This document shows positions 38,643 through 47,164 of a stretch of DNA of 64,000 bases, in pieces; positions within the stretch are counted from its first letter, which is position 1; every line of letters starts with the position of its first letter. Below the pieces are notes generated by a model. That model had not been told where the DNA came from and ran no database searches. It saw only the letters and a list, made by a program, of their open reading frames with translations. The stretch spans positions 124,001-188,000 of the forward strand of contig JADJNZ010000001.1 of the NCBI GenBank assembly GCA_016714015.1, written 5' to 3'. The translations under genes were made by a program, and so were the position numbers. The DNA comes from Gemmatimonadota bacterium. GTDB lineage: Bacteria > Gemmatimonadota > Gemmatimonadetes > Gemmatimonadales > Gemmatimonadaceae.

Positions 38643-41045
38643 TCAGCGGGTCCAGACGACGATCACGCCGCAGCCCTCGAAGTCGTTGTAGCGGGCCGGC
38701 GCCTGTGTGGCGGGGTAGACCTCGATCGACTTCGCGCGATCGAGGAGTCCCGGGATCTCGGCGCCGTCGAAGTGCGGGCGTCCCTGGCTGTCGAACTGCG
38801 GACCTTCGTCATGGCCGTCGACGAACCAGCGGGGCCAGCACGGCATGGTCCCGCGCATCATCTTGATCGCGCCCCGGTCCATCTTGATGCGCGGCGCGAA
38901 CTGGGCCACCGCGTTCGGCGTGACGCGGGGCAGGCGCCGCAGCTGATCCTCCGTGATGAACTGCCCGAGGCCGATCGCCCGACGCCGGTCGAACTCGTCC
39001 CGCCAGTCGAACGGGTCCTTCGCGGTGATGCGCACGGTGTCGAGTCCCTGCGCCACCGGGACCAGCATCACGTCATCGATCTCGACGAGCGCGGCGCGCG
39101 GGTCGAGGTCGATGATCCGCGGCTCGTAGCCGAGGGCGCGCACGCGCGCCTGCTGCGAGCGGCGCCCGCGGATCGCGAGCTCGTAGCTCCCGTCGCCGCG
39201 CGTGAGGGCGATCGCGTCCTCGTCGTTCATCGAGGCGACGGTCGCCTGCCGGAGCGGCGATCTGTCCGGGCCGACGACGCGGCCACGCACGCGCACCCGC
39301 GCGTTCGCATCGCCCAGCACGAGACTGCGCCGCCCGATGTCCCCCGTCGGGCCGACGCGCGCGCGCACGCCGACGGTGTCGGCGTCGGTCGCGTACGCGG
39401 TCACGTCGAACGGGACGTCCTTCGGCAGTCCGCAGAGCAGGTAGGCCCCGCTCACGCCGGTCGTGTCGGTGCGCTCCATCCGCTGCTGGCTGGGACGATC
39501 GCCCTCGATCCGCCAGATGCTCCACCGCGCGACGACGCGCGCGCCGGCGAGCGGCATCCCTTCCCCGTCGGTGATCTCGCCGTGGAGGAGGGCGTCGAGC
39601 GTGTCGAGCTGGGCGCCGCACTGCAGGAACTGGTAGGTCGCGAGGGCGGGCGTCGCCAGCGCCGTCTCGGTGAGCTCGCCGGCGCGCACCTCGAGCGCGT
39701 GCGTGAGCGGGCTGACGCCGAGGCTGTCGAACCAGGGCGCCCGGTAGAGGAGCGTGTAGCGCCCCGCGGGGACACCCTTGAAGTCGAAGGTCCCGGTGAA
39801 GTCGCTGACCGCTCGCAGTCCGAGCTCGCGCAGCACCACCGTGTCGCCGGCGAGCCGCACCGCGTCGCGGGTGCGGAGCGAGTCGGTGAGGGTGCCGCGG
39901 ATGCCGCCGAAGGTGATCCCCGCGACGCTGCCGCCGTTGGCGCCGATCGCGGCGAGCATCCGGCGCTCGAGCGCCGAGTCCCCCTGGAAGAGGAGCGTGT
40001 CGGCGATGCGCATGGAGAGCACCTCGCCGGTGGAGCGTTCGTGCCCGTCCAGCACCGGGAACGGCATCCGGCCGCGCGAGACCGGCGCCATCCGGAGGCG
40101 CGGCATCCGCACCTCGAAGCGACTCTCGATCCAGGAACCATCGGCGAGCCTCGTGAAGAGCACCTCGCCGCCCAACCCGGCGCGCGCGAGCATCGGCACG
40201 AGTCCCACGTACTCGAAGTCGAGCCGGCGCAGTTCGTACGTCGCGCGATCCATCCAGAGCGTGCCGGCGATCCCGACCCGCGGCCGCTGCACGCGCACCG
40301 GCTTGAAGCCGATGCCGATCAGCCCCGCCTGCGTCCCCTGCCCCTCGACGAGCTGCAGGCAGTGCGACGCCGCGAACGACTCGGAGAGGAGCACCGGAGC
40401 GTCGGGCGCGCGGAAGAAGGTGTTGCCGTCCTCCTCCACCACGTAGCCGCGCCGCTCGATGTCCTCGAGGGGCACCGCCTGGAAGGGACGCACCGACTGC
40501 CCGGAGATGAGGCGGAACTCCGGCTCCATCAGCGACGCGCCGGTGAGGGACGTCGCACTCTTCGCCACCGCCACCAGCGCGGTCGGTCGTCCCTCCGGTG
40601 GCCGCAGCTGCGTCGCGACCAGCGCCTTCCGCGCCTCATCGAAGAGGCTCGCGACCGCCTCGCCGGCGCGTCCGACCACGTCGCACCGGGCGCTCGCGCG
40701 CAGCGTCACCGCCTGCAGCACGAGCGGGTTCTCGGGCAACACGAGCGAGACGCGGCGGATCTCGTCCGGCGCCAGCGTGTAGGTCCCGAGCTCGGCGGGG
40801 CGATAGCCGATCCGCAATGCACGCACGCGGAACGCGCCCGCGCGCACGGGCAACGCGAACTGTCCCCGCGCCCCTGAGATCGCGCGCGCGAGCACGGTGT
40901 CGCCCACCGGCGAATGGGCGAGAAGGACCACGCCGCTCACCGGTGCGCGCGAGGCATCGCGGAGCACGATGCCCGTGAGTTGCTGCGCGGCCAGCCGGTC
41001 GGCGGCCAGCAGCAACACCAGGGCGGCGAGCGCGCGGGATCGCAT
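38643..41045 (-). CDS. Exported protein with carboxypeptidase-regulatory-like domains and plug-like C-terminus
   Basis: 800 aa. Signal peptide (LAALVLLLAADRLAAQ), an N-terminal CarboxypepD_reg-like domain (LTGIVLRDASRAPVSGVVLL), at least two further Ig-like repeats (about 490-570 and 585-670), and a C-terminal segment (FITEDQLRRLPRVTPNAVAQ, AKSIEVYPATQAPARYND, CGVIVVWTR) resembling the plug of TonB receptors but with no barrel. Such barrel-less proteins are frequent in Gemmatimonadota; function unknown. Last gene of the copZ-csoR operon, 1 nt after the dehydratase stop. Confidence 0.75.
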   Translation of the reverse strand: MRSRALAALVLLLAADRLAAQQLTGIVLRDASRAPVSGVVLLAHSPVGDTVLARAISGARGQFALPVRAGAFRVRALRIGYRPAELGTYTLAPDEIRRVSLVLPENPLVLQAVTLRASARCDVVGRAGEAVASLFDEARKALVATQLRPPEGRPTALVAVAKSATSLTGASLMEPEFRLISGQSVRPFQAVPLEDIERRGYVVEEDGNTFFRAPDAPVLLSESFAASHCLQLVEGQGTQAGLIGIGFKPVRVQRPRVGIAGTLWMDRATYELRRLDFEYVGLVPMLARAGLGGEVLFTRLADGSWIESRFEVRMPRLRMAPVSRGRMPFPVLDGHERSTGEVLSMRIADTLLFQGDSALERRMLAAIGANGGSVAGITFGGIRGTLTDSLRTRDAVRLAGDTVVLRELGLRAVSDFTGTFDFKGVPAGRYTLLYRAPWFDSLGVSPLTHALEVRAGELTETALATPALATYQFLQCGAQLDTLDALLHGEITDGEGMPLAGARVVARWSIWRIEGDRPSQQRMERTDTTGVSGAYLLCGLPKDVPFDVTAYATDADTVGVRARVGPTGDIGRRSLVLGDANARVRVRGRVVGPDRSPLRQATVASMNDEDAIALTRGDGSYELAIRGRRSQQARVRALGYEPRIIDLDPRAALVEIDDVMLVPVAQGLDTVRITAKDPFDWRDEFDRRRAIGLGQFITEDQLRRLPRVTPNAVAQFAPRIKMDRGAIKMMRGTMPCWPRWFVDGHDEGPQFDSQGRPHFDGAEIPGLLDRAKSIEVYPATQAPARYNDFEGCGVIVVWTR

Positions 41046-41046
41046 G

Positions 41047-42045
41047 CTACCCTTGCATCGCGATGCGCAGGTCCCGGTCGCTGAGATTGCCGCCGCACAT
41101 CACGATGCCGACGCGCTTCCCCGCGAGCCGCGGCGCGAGCTTGCGCAGGCCGGCGAGCCCGGCCGCCCCCGCGCCCTCCGGCAGGTTGTGCGTGATGCGG
41201 ATGAGGTCCCGCACCGCCGCGTACATCTCGGCGTCGCTCACCTTGATGAAGTCGCTCAATCCCTCGCGCAGCGCGGCGAAGGTGAGCACGTACGCCGAGC
41301 CGGTCGCGATCCCCTCGGCGAAGGTCCGCGCCGGCTGTCCGGTGAGCCGCGTCCCCTTCGTCCAGCTATCGTACTGCGCCGGTGCCCCCTCGGCGCCCAC
41401 GGCATAGACCTTCAGCGCCGGCTTCTTCGTGAGCGCGACGGTGAGCGCGCCCACCGATTGCGAGCCGCCGCCCAGCGCGATCACGAGCGCGTCGAGGTCG
41501 GGCTGCTGTGCGAGGATCTCGAGCGTCATCGTGCCGGCGCCGGCGACGACGAGCGGGTCGTTCGTCGAGTGCAGCAAGGCGAGGCCGCGCTCCTCCGCGA
41601 TCCGCCCGCACTCGACGACGGTCTCGTCATAGGTGGCCCCCACCTCGACGAGCTCCGCGCCGAGTGCGCGGATGGCGGCGTTCTTCTCGGGGTTGTTCCC
41701 CTCGGGGACGCAGACGGTGACCGGCGTGCGGGTGAGCCGCCCGCCGTACGCGATCCCCTGCCCATGATTGCCGGTGCTCGCGCCGATCACGCCGCGCGCG
41801 CGCTGCTCCGCCGAGCGCCCGAGGATCGCATTGAGCCCGTTGCGGATCTTGAAGCTCTGCGTGGGCTGGTGGTTCTCGTGCTTCACGAACACCTGCACGC
41901 CGCTCCCCACGAGTTCATCCAGTTGCGCGTAGGCGCGCAACGGCGTGGGGGCGAGATGGGGCCTCAGCCGCTCCTCCGCCGCGAGGACGTCGTCGAAGGT
42001 GATGGGCAAGGCCGCGGCGAGGGCCGCCCCGCGCGGCGCGCTCAT
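41047..42045 (-). CDS. PLP-dependent threonine/serine dehydratase-like enzyme
   Basis: 332 aa, fold-type II PLP enzyme. The PLP lysine K66 is in PTQSFKIRNGL, the substrate loop is STGNHGQGIAYG, and the phosphate-binding loop is ALGGGSQSVGAL. The C-terminus ends CGGNLSDRDLRIA, as in threonine ammonia-lyases, but without an ACT regulatory domain. It would convert threonine or serine (or a similar hydroxy-amino acid) to a 2-oxo acid and ammonia. It is coupled to csoR (ATGA overlap), an unexpected place for this enzyme. Confidence 0.87.
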   Translation of the reverse strand: MSAPRGAALAAALPITFDDVLAAEERLRPHLAPTPLRAYAQLDELVGSGVQVFVKHENHQPTQSFKIRNGLNAILGRSAEQRARGVIGASTGNHGQGIAYGGRLTRTPVTVCVPEGNNPEKNAAIRALGAELVEVGATYDETVVECGRIAEERGLALLHSTNDPLVVAGAGTMTLEILAQQPDLDALVIALGGGSQSVGALTVALTKKPALKVYAVGAEGAPAQYDSWTKGTRLTGQPARTFAEGIATGSAYVLTFAALREGLSDFIKVSDAEMYAAVRDLIRITHNLPEGAGAAGLAGLRKLAPRLAGKRVGIVMCGGNLSDRDLRIAMQG

Positions 42046-42398
42046 CGGCTGTGCTTGTACATGAGGTCCACGAGCTCGTCGTACATCGCCTCGGCCTCCG
42101 TCGGTCCCGCCTGGATGGCGCCCGCCGCACAGTGCTTGAGATGATTGCGCATCAGCTCGCGGCTCACGCTGCGCAACGCCTCCTGCACCGACGAGATCTG
42201 CACCATGATGTCGGCGCAGTAGCGGTCCTCCTCGACCATCTTGTGGATCCCGCGCACCTGCCCCTCGATGCGGCGCAGCCGCTTGAGGTTGCGTTCCTTC
42301 ACGTCGACGTCCACGGCGACGGCCTTGCGACCATCCTCGGCCTCGTGTGCCCCGCAGCCGCAGCTCGCCGCCGCATGGACCTTGAGCGCCGTCGCCAT
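42042..42398 (-). CDS. csoR: CsoR-family copper-sensing repressor
   Basis: 118 aa. The conserved Cu(I) triad is present with exact spacing: C61, H86 and C90 (RYCADIMVQ and NHLKHC), 25 and 4 residues apart as in the family. The helical core LKRLRRIEGQVRGIHKMVEED is typical. The N-terminus adds CGCGAHEAE, a Cys/His cluster that might also bind metal. It overlaps copZ upstream (ATGA) and the dehydratase downstream. It should repress the operon by binding the G-tract site at 42642-42658 and release it when copper binds. Confidence 0.92.
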   Translation of the reverse strand: MATALKVHAAASCGCGAHEAEDGRKAVAVDVDVKERNLKRLRRIEGQVRGIHKMVEEDRYCADIMVQISSVQEALRSVSRELMRNHLKHCAAGAIQAGPTEAEAMYDELVDLMYKHSR

Positions 42399-42607
42399 CA
42401 GGCGCTCGCGATCGCGACGTAGCCTTCTTCCGTCACGAGCTGCGCGAGGTGCGCCGCGGAGACCTTCGATTCGTCGTACTGCACCTTGGCGGTGCCAATG
42501 CGCACCTCCTCCACCTGTACGCCCTCGACGGCCTTGAGCGCGTTGGAGACGGCGGCGACGCAGTGGCCGCAGGTCATGCCGGAGATGCTGAGCGTGAGGT
42601 TGGTCAT
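42398..42607 (-). CDS. copZ: HMA-domain copper chaperone (CopZ-like)
   Basis: 69 aa, a single heavy-metal-associated domain. The metal site is GMTCGHC (C13, C16) after LTLSIS, with the usual ferredoxin-like pattern ending EEGYVAIA. It delivers Cu(I) in the cytoplasm. First gene of the CsoR operon; no copper ATPase is adjacent in the window. Confidence 0.92.
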   Translation of the reverse strand: MTNLTLSISGMTCGHCVAAVSNALKAVEGVQVEEVRIGTAKVQYDESKVSAAHLAQLVTEEGYVAIASA

Positions 42608-42634
42608 GGGGAGGTCCGGAGAACGGTGTCCCCT

Positions 42635-42664
42635 AGCATACATACCCCCTACCCCTATTGGCAA
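42635..42664 (-). promoter_or_regulatory. copZ-csoR promoter with CsoR-type operator
   Basis: On the minus strand TTGCCA (42664-42659), an 18-bp spacer and TATGCT (42640-42635). The spacer contains ATAGGGGTAGGGGGTAT (42658-42642), two TA-flanked G-tracts like known CsoR/RcnR-type operators. Repressor binding here would block RNA polymerase. Confidence 0.65.
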
Positions 42665-42724
42665 GATTCCGAGCGCCCGGGCCCGCCGCGCGATAATGTT
42701 GGCGGTCCCCAACTCCTCGCCGCC

Positions 42725-44695
42725 ATGCTCCTGCCGCTCCTCGCCCTCGCCGCGCTGACCTCCGCGCCTGCCACCGCCATGGCCGTCGCGCCCGCGGCCG
42801 ACTCCACGGTCTGGCTCGTCGACAATCACGGCCGGAAGGCCGGCGACCTCGTCGTCGCGACGCGCGGCGACACGACCATCACGCGATACATCTATACGGA
42901 CCGCAATCGCGGCGGCCGGATCGAGGTGCGGCAGGTCATGCGCAATGGCCGACTGGCGAGCGCCGAGTCGAGGCCGATCAATCCGGATGGCGCGACGGGC
43001 GCGCCGACCGAGCGCTTCGAGGTCGCGGGAGATTCGCTGCGGAGCATCTCCGCGAGCGGCATGGCGACGATGTCCGCGATCCCGGCCGGCTCGTTCGTCG
43101 GGCTCCGCGGCGGCACCCCGCTCGACCAGGCAGCGCTCGCGCGATTCCTCCTCGCCCAGCCGGGCCGGCGCGGCACGCTCGCGGTGGGCGGCACCGCGCG
43201 CGCCGAGATCATCGCCGACACCACGCTGCGCCTCGGCGCCGCGCGCCAGCGCGCGCGCCTCGTCATGGTGTCGCGCGGGTCGAGCATCGTCACCAATGGC
43301 GTCTGGCTCGACGAACGCGGCGAGCTGCTGGCGACCGACGTGCAGTGGTTCATCACCGTGAAGCCCGCGGTCGTGCCGCTCCTGCCCGCCTTCCGCGCGA
43401 TCGAGCTCAAGTGGCGCGATGCGCAGGGCGAGGCGCTCGCCAAGCGCGTCGTCACGACGACGGTCGGGACGATCGCGATCCGCGGCGGCGACCTGTTCGA
43501 CGCCGAGGCGGGCGTGATGCGGCCGGCGCAGACGATCATCGTCCGCGGCGACCGCATCGTCGCGGTCGGTGCGGCGGACGCGGTCACCGTCCCCGCCGGC
43601 GCGACGGTCATCGACGCGACGGGAAAGACGGTGATGCCCGGGATGTGGGACATGCATGGGCACATCCAGGTGAACAGCCAGCTCACGCTGGGCACCACGC
43701 AGCTCGCCAACGGCATCACGACGCAGCGAGACCTCGCGGCCGACTTCGACGTCGCGACGTCGCTGCGCGACCGCGAGGCGCGCGGCCTCCTCGCCGCGCC
43801 ACGCGCCGTGCTCGGCGGGTTCATCGAGGGGCCGCTCGCCTGGGCCGGACCGAGCGAGGCGCTCGTCGCGACCGAGGCCGAGGCGCGGCGCTGGGTCGTG
43901 AAGTACGACTCGGCGGGCTACAAGCAGATCAAGCTCTACAACGTCACGCATCCCGACCTCGTCCCGACGATCGCCGCCGAGGCGCATGCACGTGGGATGC
44001 GGTTGAGCGGGCACATCCCGCGCGGCCTGAGCATCGAGGCCGCGGTCGGCCTCGGCTTCGATGAGATCCAGCACGCCGCGTTCTTCTTCTCGAACTTCTT
44101 CCAGGACTCGCTCTACCTGCCGCGCATGCGCGCCTACTCGCAGGTGGCGACGGCGGTCGCACCGACCTTCGACGTCTTCTCGCCGCCGATGACGAAGCTG
44201 CTCGAGTACCTCAAGGCGAAGGGGACCGCGGTGGACGGGACGTTCAACCTCTGGATCGGCGGTGGCGGCGCGATCGTCGGCGCGGGCGGCTCACCGGACC
44301 AGCTGAAGGCCGACAGCGCGTACCTGAACCTCATCCGCCGGCTCTACGCGATGGGGATCCCGCTCATCGCGGGGACCGACAACTCGTCGGGCTCGACCTA
44401 TCGCCGGGAGCTGGAGATGTACGAGAAGGCGGGGATCCCCGCCGCGCGCGTGCTGCAGATCGCGACCATCGAGGCGGCGCGCCACATGAAGGACGAGCGC
44501 GACTTCGGCAGCGTGAGCGTCGGCAAGGTCGCGGACCTGCTGATCGTCGCGGGGCGCCCGGCGGAGCGGATCGGGGACCTGGCGCGGATCGAGACCGTGA
44601 TCCGCGGCGGGCGCGTCTACAAGGTGAGCGACCTCGTGGCCGCGGGGTCGCGTGGGCCGAACGGCGCCGAGGGCGACGACGGCCACGACCACTAG
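42725..44695 (+). CDS. Exported amidohydrolase-superfamily enzyme
   Basis: 656 aa. Signal peptide, a non-catalytic N-terminal beta domain of about 230 residues, then an amidohydrolase barrel: GKTVMPGMWDMHGHIQ (HxH metal pair), KYDSAGYKQIKLYN (bridging Lys region), RLSGHIPRG, FDEIQHAAFFF and AGTDNSSGSTYRREL (catalytic Asp), with the usual C-terminal ADLLIVAGRP. It hydrolyses an amide, imide or similar bond; substrate unknown. It ends in a His/Asp-rich tail (EGDDGHDH). A GATAAT hexamer (42692-42697) lies about 28 nt upstream. Its 3' end overlaps the convergent gene by 4 bp. Confidence 0.85.
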   Translation: MLLPLLALAALTSAPATAMAVAPAADSTVWLVDNHGRKAGDLVVATRGDTTITRYIYTDRNRGGRIEVRQVMRNGRLASAESRPINPDGATGAPTERFEVAGDSLRSISASGMATMSAIPAGSFVGLRGGTPLDQAALARFLLAQPGRRGTLAVGGTARAEIIADTTLRLGAARQRARLVMVSRGSSIVTNGVWLDERGELLATDVQWFITVKPAVVPLLPAFRAIELKWRDAQGEALAKRVVTTTVGTIAIRGGDLFDAEAGVMRPAQTIIVRGDRIVAVGAADAVTVPAGATVIDATGKTVMPGMWDMHGHIQVNSQLTLGTTQLANGITTQRDLAADFDVATSLRDREARGLLAAPRAVLGGFIEGPLAWAGPSEALVATEAEARRWVVKYDSAGYKQIKLYNVTHPDLVPTIAAEAHARGMRLSGHIPRGLSIEAAVGLGFDEIQHAAFFFSNFFQDSLYLPRMRAYSQVATAVAPTFDVFSPPMTKLLEYLKAKGTAVDGTFNLWIGGGGAIVGAGGSPDQLKADSAYLNLIRRLYAMGIPLIAGTDNSSGSTYRRELEMYEKAGIPAARVLQIATIEAARHMKDERDFGSVSVGKVADLLIVAGRPAERIGDLARIETVIRGGRVYKVSDLVAAGSRGPNGAEGDDGHDH

Positions 44696-45669
44696 GGTGC
44701 GAGGATCCCGCTCAACCAGTGCAAGGTGTTGAGCGCGAACCGCGGATTCTGCTCGGCGAGTTCGGCGTTCATCCCCATGGGCCGCTTCTGCGGCCCCGCG
44801 ACCTGCGCGCTGAACATCGCCGCCTCGCCGAAGAAGGCGACGCGGCCCTGCCCCACGCGACGCGTCGCGCCTTGCAGCCAGCCGCCCACCGCCTCCTGCC
44901 GCGTGCGCGCATCGAACTGCCAGGCGTAGCGCGGCAGCAGCACGATGAAGTCCGCCGGCAGGACCATCACCGGCTCGACGTCGGCCCCCTCCACGCGGAA
45001 GGCCTGCCCCGTGAAGCTGCGGACCTGCGTGACGCGCTCGGTGCTGTCGCGCCCGCGGACGATCGCGTGCTCGGGGAGCGTGCCATCCTGCGGCACGAAC
45101 AGGGTCGGCGTGCCGCGGATGCGCGTCACCATCGAATCGGGCGCGCCGGCGGGCGTCGCCTTGTACGCGAAGCCGTCGGTGAAGCTCGCGCCGAAGGCCG
45201 CCGCGAGCTTCGCGGCCGCACCGGCGAGCGGCATGTGGTCGGCGATGAGGAGCAGGCGTCCGCCTCCCTCGACCCACGCGCGCATCGCGGCGATCTCGGC
45301 GTCACTGAACGCCGAGGGCGTCGGCGTGGGATAGCGATCCCACTCGAGCGCGCTCGACTGCGCGTTGGAGATGACGAACAGGTCGCACTTGGCGAGCGCG
45401 GCCGCGGTGATCGGCTCGCGTGATGGCGCGACGCGATAGCCGTCTCGCCGCGCGAGTTCGCCGAACGCCCAGAAGCGGTCGTCGAGGGTGTGGAAGTTGT
45501 GATGCGCCTCGTCGAGGCAGAGACGCGGCCCGGCACCGACCGCATACGCCGGCCGCGGCACGGGCGGGCGGAAGGCGCGGTCGGGGACCTGCTGCGCCGT
45601 GAGCGCGCGCACAGCGACCAGCGCGATGAGACCCGCCGCGAGCGCGGCACCGTTCCGGGGACGACGCAT
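44692..45669 (-). CDS. Exported DUF4350-like (GATase1-fold) protein
   Basis: 325 aa from the ATG at 45669. Signal/anchor (AALAAGLIALVAVRALTAQQ), then LCLDEAHHNFHTLDDRF, FGELARRDGYRVAPS, CDLFVISNAQSS and GGGRLLLIADHMPLAGAAAKLAAAFG. This pattern is like DUF4350/GldG-type glutamine-amidotransferase-like domains, which usually lack enzymatic activity and bind partners or carbohydrate. The frame is open upstream to 46482 but runs through the divergent peptidase, so the signal peptide fixes the start. The function is unknown. Confidence 0.72.
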   Translation of the reverse strand: MRRPRNGAALAAGLIALVAVRALTAQQVPDRAFRPPVPRPAYAVGAGPRLCLDEAHHNFHTLDDRFWAFGELARRDGYRVAPSREPITAAALAKCDLFVISNAQSSALEWDRYPTPTPSAFSDAEIAAMRAWVEGGGRLLLIADHMPLAGAAAKLAAAFGASFTDGFAYKATPAGAPDSMVTRIRGTPTLFVPQDGTLPEHAIVRGRDSTERVTQVRSFTGQAFRVEGADVEPVMVLPADFIVLLPRYAWQFDARTRQEAVGGWLQGATRRVGQGRVAFFGEAAMFSAQVAGPQKRPMGMNAELAEQNPRFALNTLHWLSGILAP

Positions 45670-45730
45670 CCTGACCTCCGAGAGAGACGCCTCAAGTTGC
45701 GGCGCCGAGCGGTCCCGGACAACTTGCCGC

Positions 45731-47164
45731 ATGCCCTTCTCCCACCCGCGGCTCCTCCGCGACGGACGCGCGCTCGTCGCCGCCCTCGCCCTCGTGATCG
45801 TCACCGCCCCACTCGGCGCGCAGGCGGCCGGCCCGCGCGCACGCTGGGAGGCCCAGGCCCGCGCCCTGCTCAAGGAGCTCGTCGAGATCAACACCACCGA
45901 GAGCGTCGGCAGCACGCTCGCGGCCTCCGAAGCGATGGCGCGGCACCTGCGCGCGGCCGGCTTCCCGGCGAGTGACGTCGTCGTCACGCCGATCACCGAG
46001 CGGAAGGGGAACCTCGTCGTCCGGCTCCGGGGCCGGAACACGGGGAAGAAGCCCATCCTCCTCCTCTCGCACCACGACGTGGTCGAGGCCGACGCGCGGG
46101 ACTGGACGCTGCCGCCGTTCACGTTCATCGAGAAGGACAGCACCTTCTTCGGCCGCGGCGTCGCCGACGACAAGGACGAGGGCGCGATCCATCTCACGGT
46201 GCTGCTCCGCCTCAAGGCCGAGGGGATCGTCCCGGACCGCGACATCATCGTCGCGCTCACGACCGACGAGGAGAACGGCGAGCACAACGGCGTGGAGTGG
46301 CTCCTGCGCAACCGCCGCGAGCTGATCGACGCCGAGTTCGGCTTCAATGAGGGGGGTGGCGGCCGGATCGAGGAGGGGAAGAAGGTCTCCAACGACGTGC
46401 AGGCGAGCGAGAAGAAGTACACCGACTTCCGCCTCGAGACGACGAACCCGGGCGGCCACAGCTCGCAGCCGCGCGCCGACAACGCGATCTACGCGCTCGC
46501 GCACGCCCTCGAACGCATCGAGTCCCACCGCTTCCCCGTCCACCTGAACGAGGTCACGCGCGAGTACTTCCGCCGGCAGGCGGCGATCGTCGGCGGCGAG
46601 ATGGGCGGCGCGATGCGGCGCATCATCGCCAACGAACGCGACTCGGCCGCCGCGGCGCTGCTCTCGCGCGACCCGGCACACAGCTCGCGCCTCCGCACGA
46701 GCTGCGTCGCGACGATGCTCGAGGGCGGGCACGCACCCAACGCGCTCCCCCAGCGCGCACGCGCCAACGTGAACTGCCGCATCCTCCCCGACGAACCGGC
46801 GGAGGAGGTGCAGCGCACGCTCGAGCGCGTCATCGCCGACACCGCGGTGAAGGTCACCAACGTCACCGGGTCTCGCGAGAGCCCGCCGTCGCCGCTCACC
46901 CCGGACCTGCTCCGGAGCATCGAGGAGACGACGCGCGAGGTGTGGCCGGGGATGCCCGTCGTTCCGACGATGAGCACCGGCGCGACCGACGCGCTCTACC
47001 TGCGCCGGGCCGGCATCCCCGTCTACGGCGTCTCGGGCCTCTTCTACGCGGCGCCCAACGCGCACGGGATGAACGAGAAGGTCGAGGCGCGGGCCTTCTA
47101 CGACGGCCTCGAGTTCATGTATCGTCTCGTGCGCCGCATCACCACCACCGGACCCGGAATGTGA
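45731..47164 (+). CDS. Exported M20-family metallopeptidase (tandem copy 1)
   Basis: 477 aa. Signal peptide (LVAALALVIVTAPLGAQ). Dizinc site motifs of the M20 family: LLSHHDVVEAD (H114, D116), GRGVADDKDEGAIHL, LTTDEENGEHNG (catalytic Glu), a dimerisation/lid domain with NPGGHSSQPRADNAIY, and a final HGMNEKVEA His. M20 enzymes cleave dipeptides or N-acyl amino acids. The next gene is a full-length paralogue overlapping by 4 bp (GTGA). The 61-bp upstream gap holds a 7-bp inverted repeat CAAGTTG (45693-45699) / CAACTTG (45720-45726). Confidence 0.9.
   Translation: MPFSHPRLLRDGRALVAALALVIVTAPLGAQAAGPRARWEAQARALLKELVEINTTESVGSTLAASEAMARHLRAAGFPASDVVVTPITERKGNLVVRLRGRNTGKKPILLLSHHDVVEADARDWTLPPFTFIEKDSTFFGRGVADDKDEGAIHLTVLLRLKAEGIVPDRDIIVALTTDEENGEHNGVEWLLRNRRELIDAEFGFNEGGGGRIEEGKKVSNDVQASEKKYTDFRLETTNPGGHSSQPRADNAIYALAHALERIESHRFPVHLNEVTREYFRRQAAIVGGEMGGAMRRIIANERDSAAAALLSRDPAHSSRLRTSCVATMLEGGHAPNALPQRARANVNCRILPDEPAEEVQRTLERVIADTAVKVTNVTGSRESPPSPLTPDLLRSIEETTREVWPGMPVVPTMSTGATDALYLRRAGIPVYGVSGLFYAAPNAHGMNEKVEARAFYDGLEFMYRLVRRITTTGPGM

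Noticed and set aside
45693..45726. 7-bp inverted repeat CAAGTTG/CAACTTG before the M20 genes as an operator
   Set aside because: It is too short and widely spaced to distinguish from chance without comparative data; mentioned only in the gene entry.
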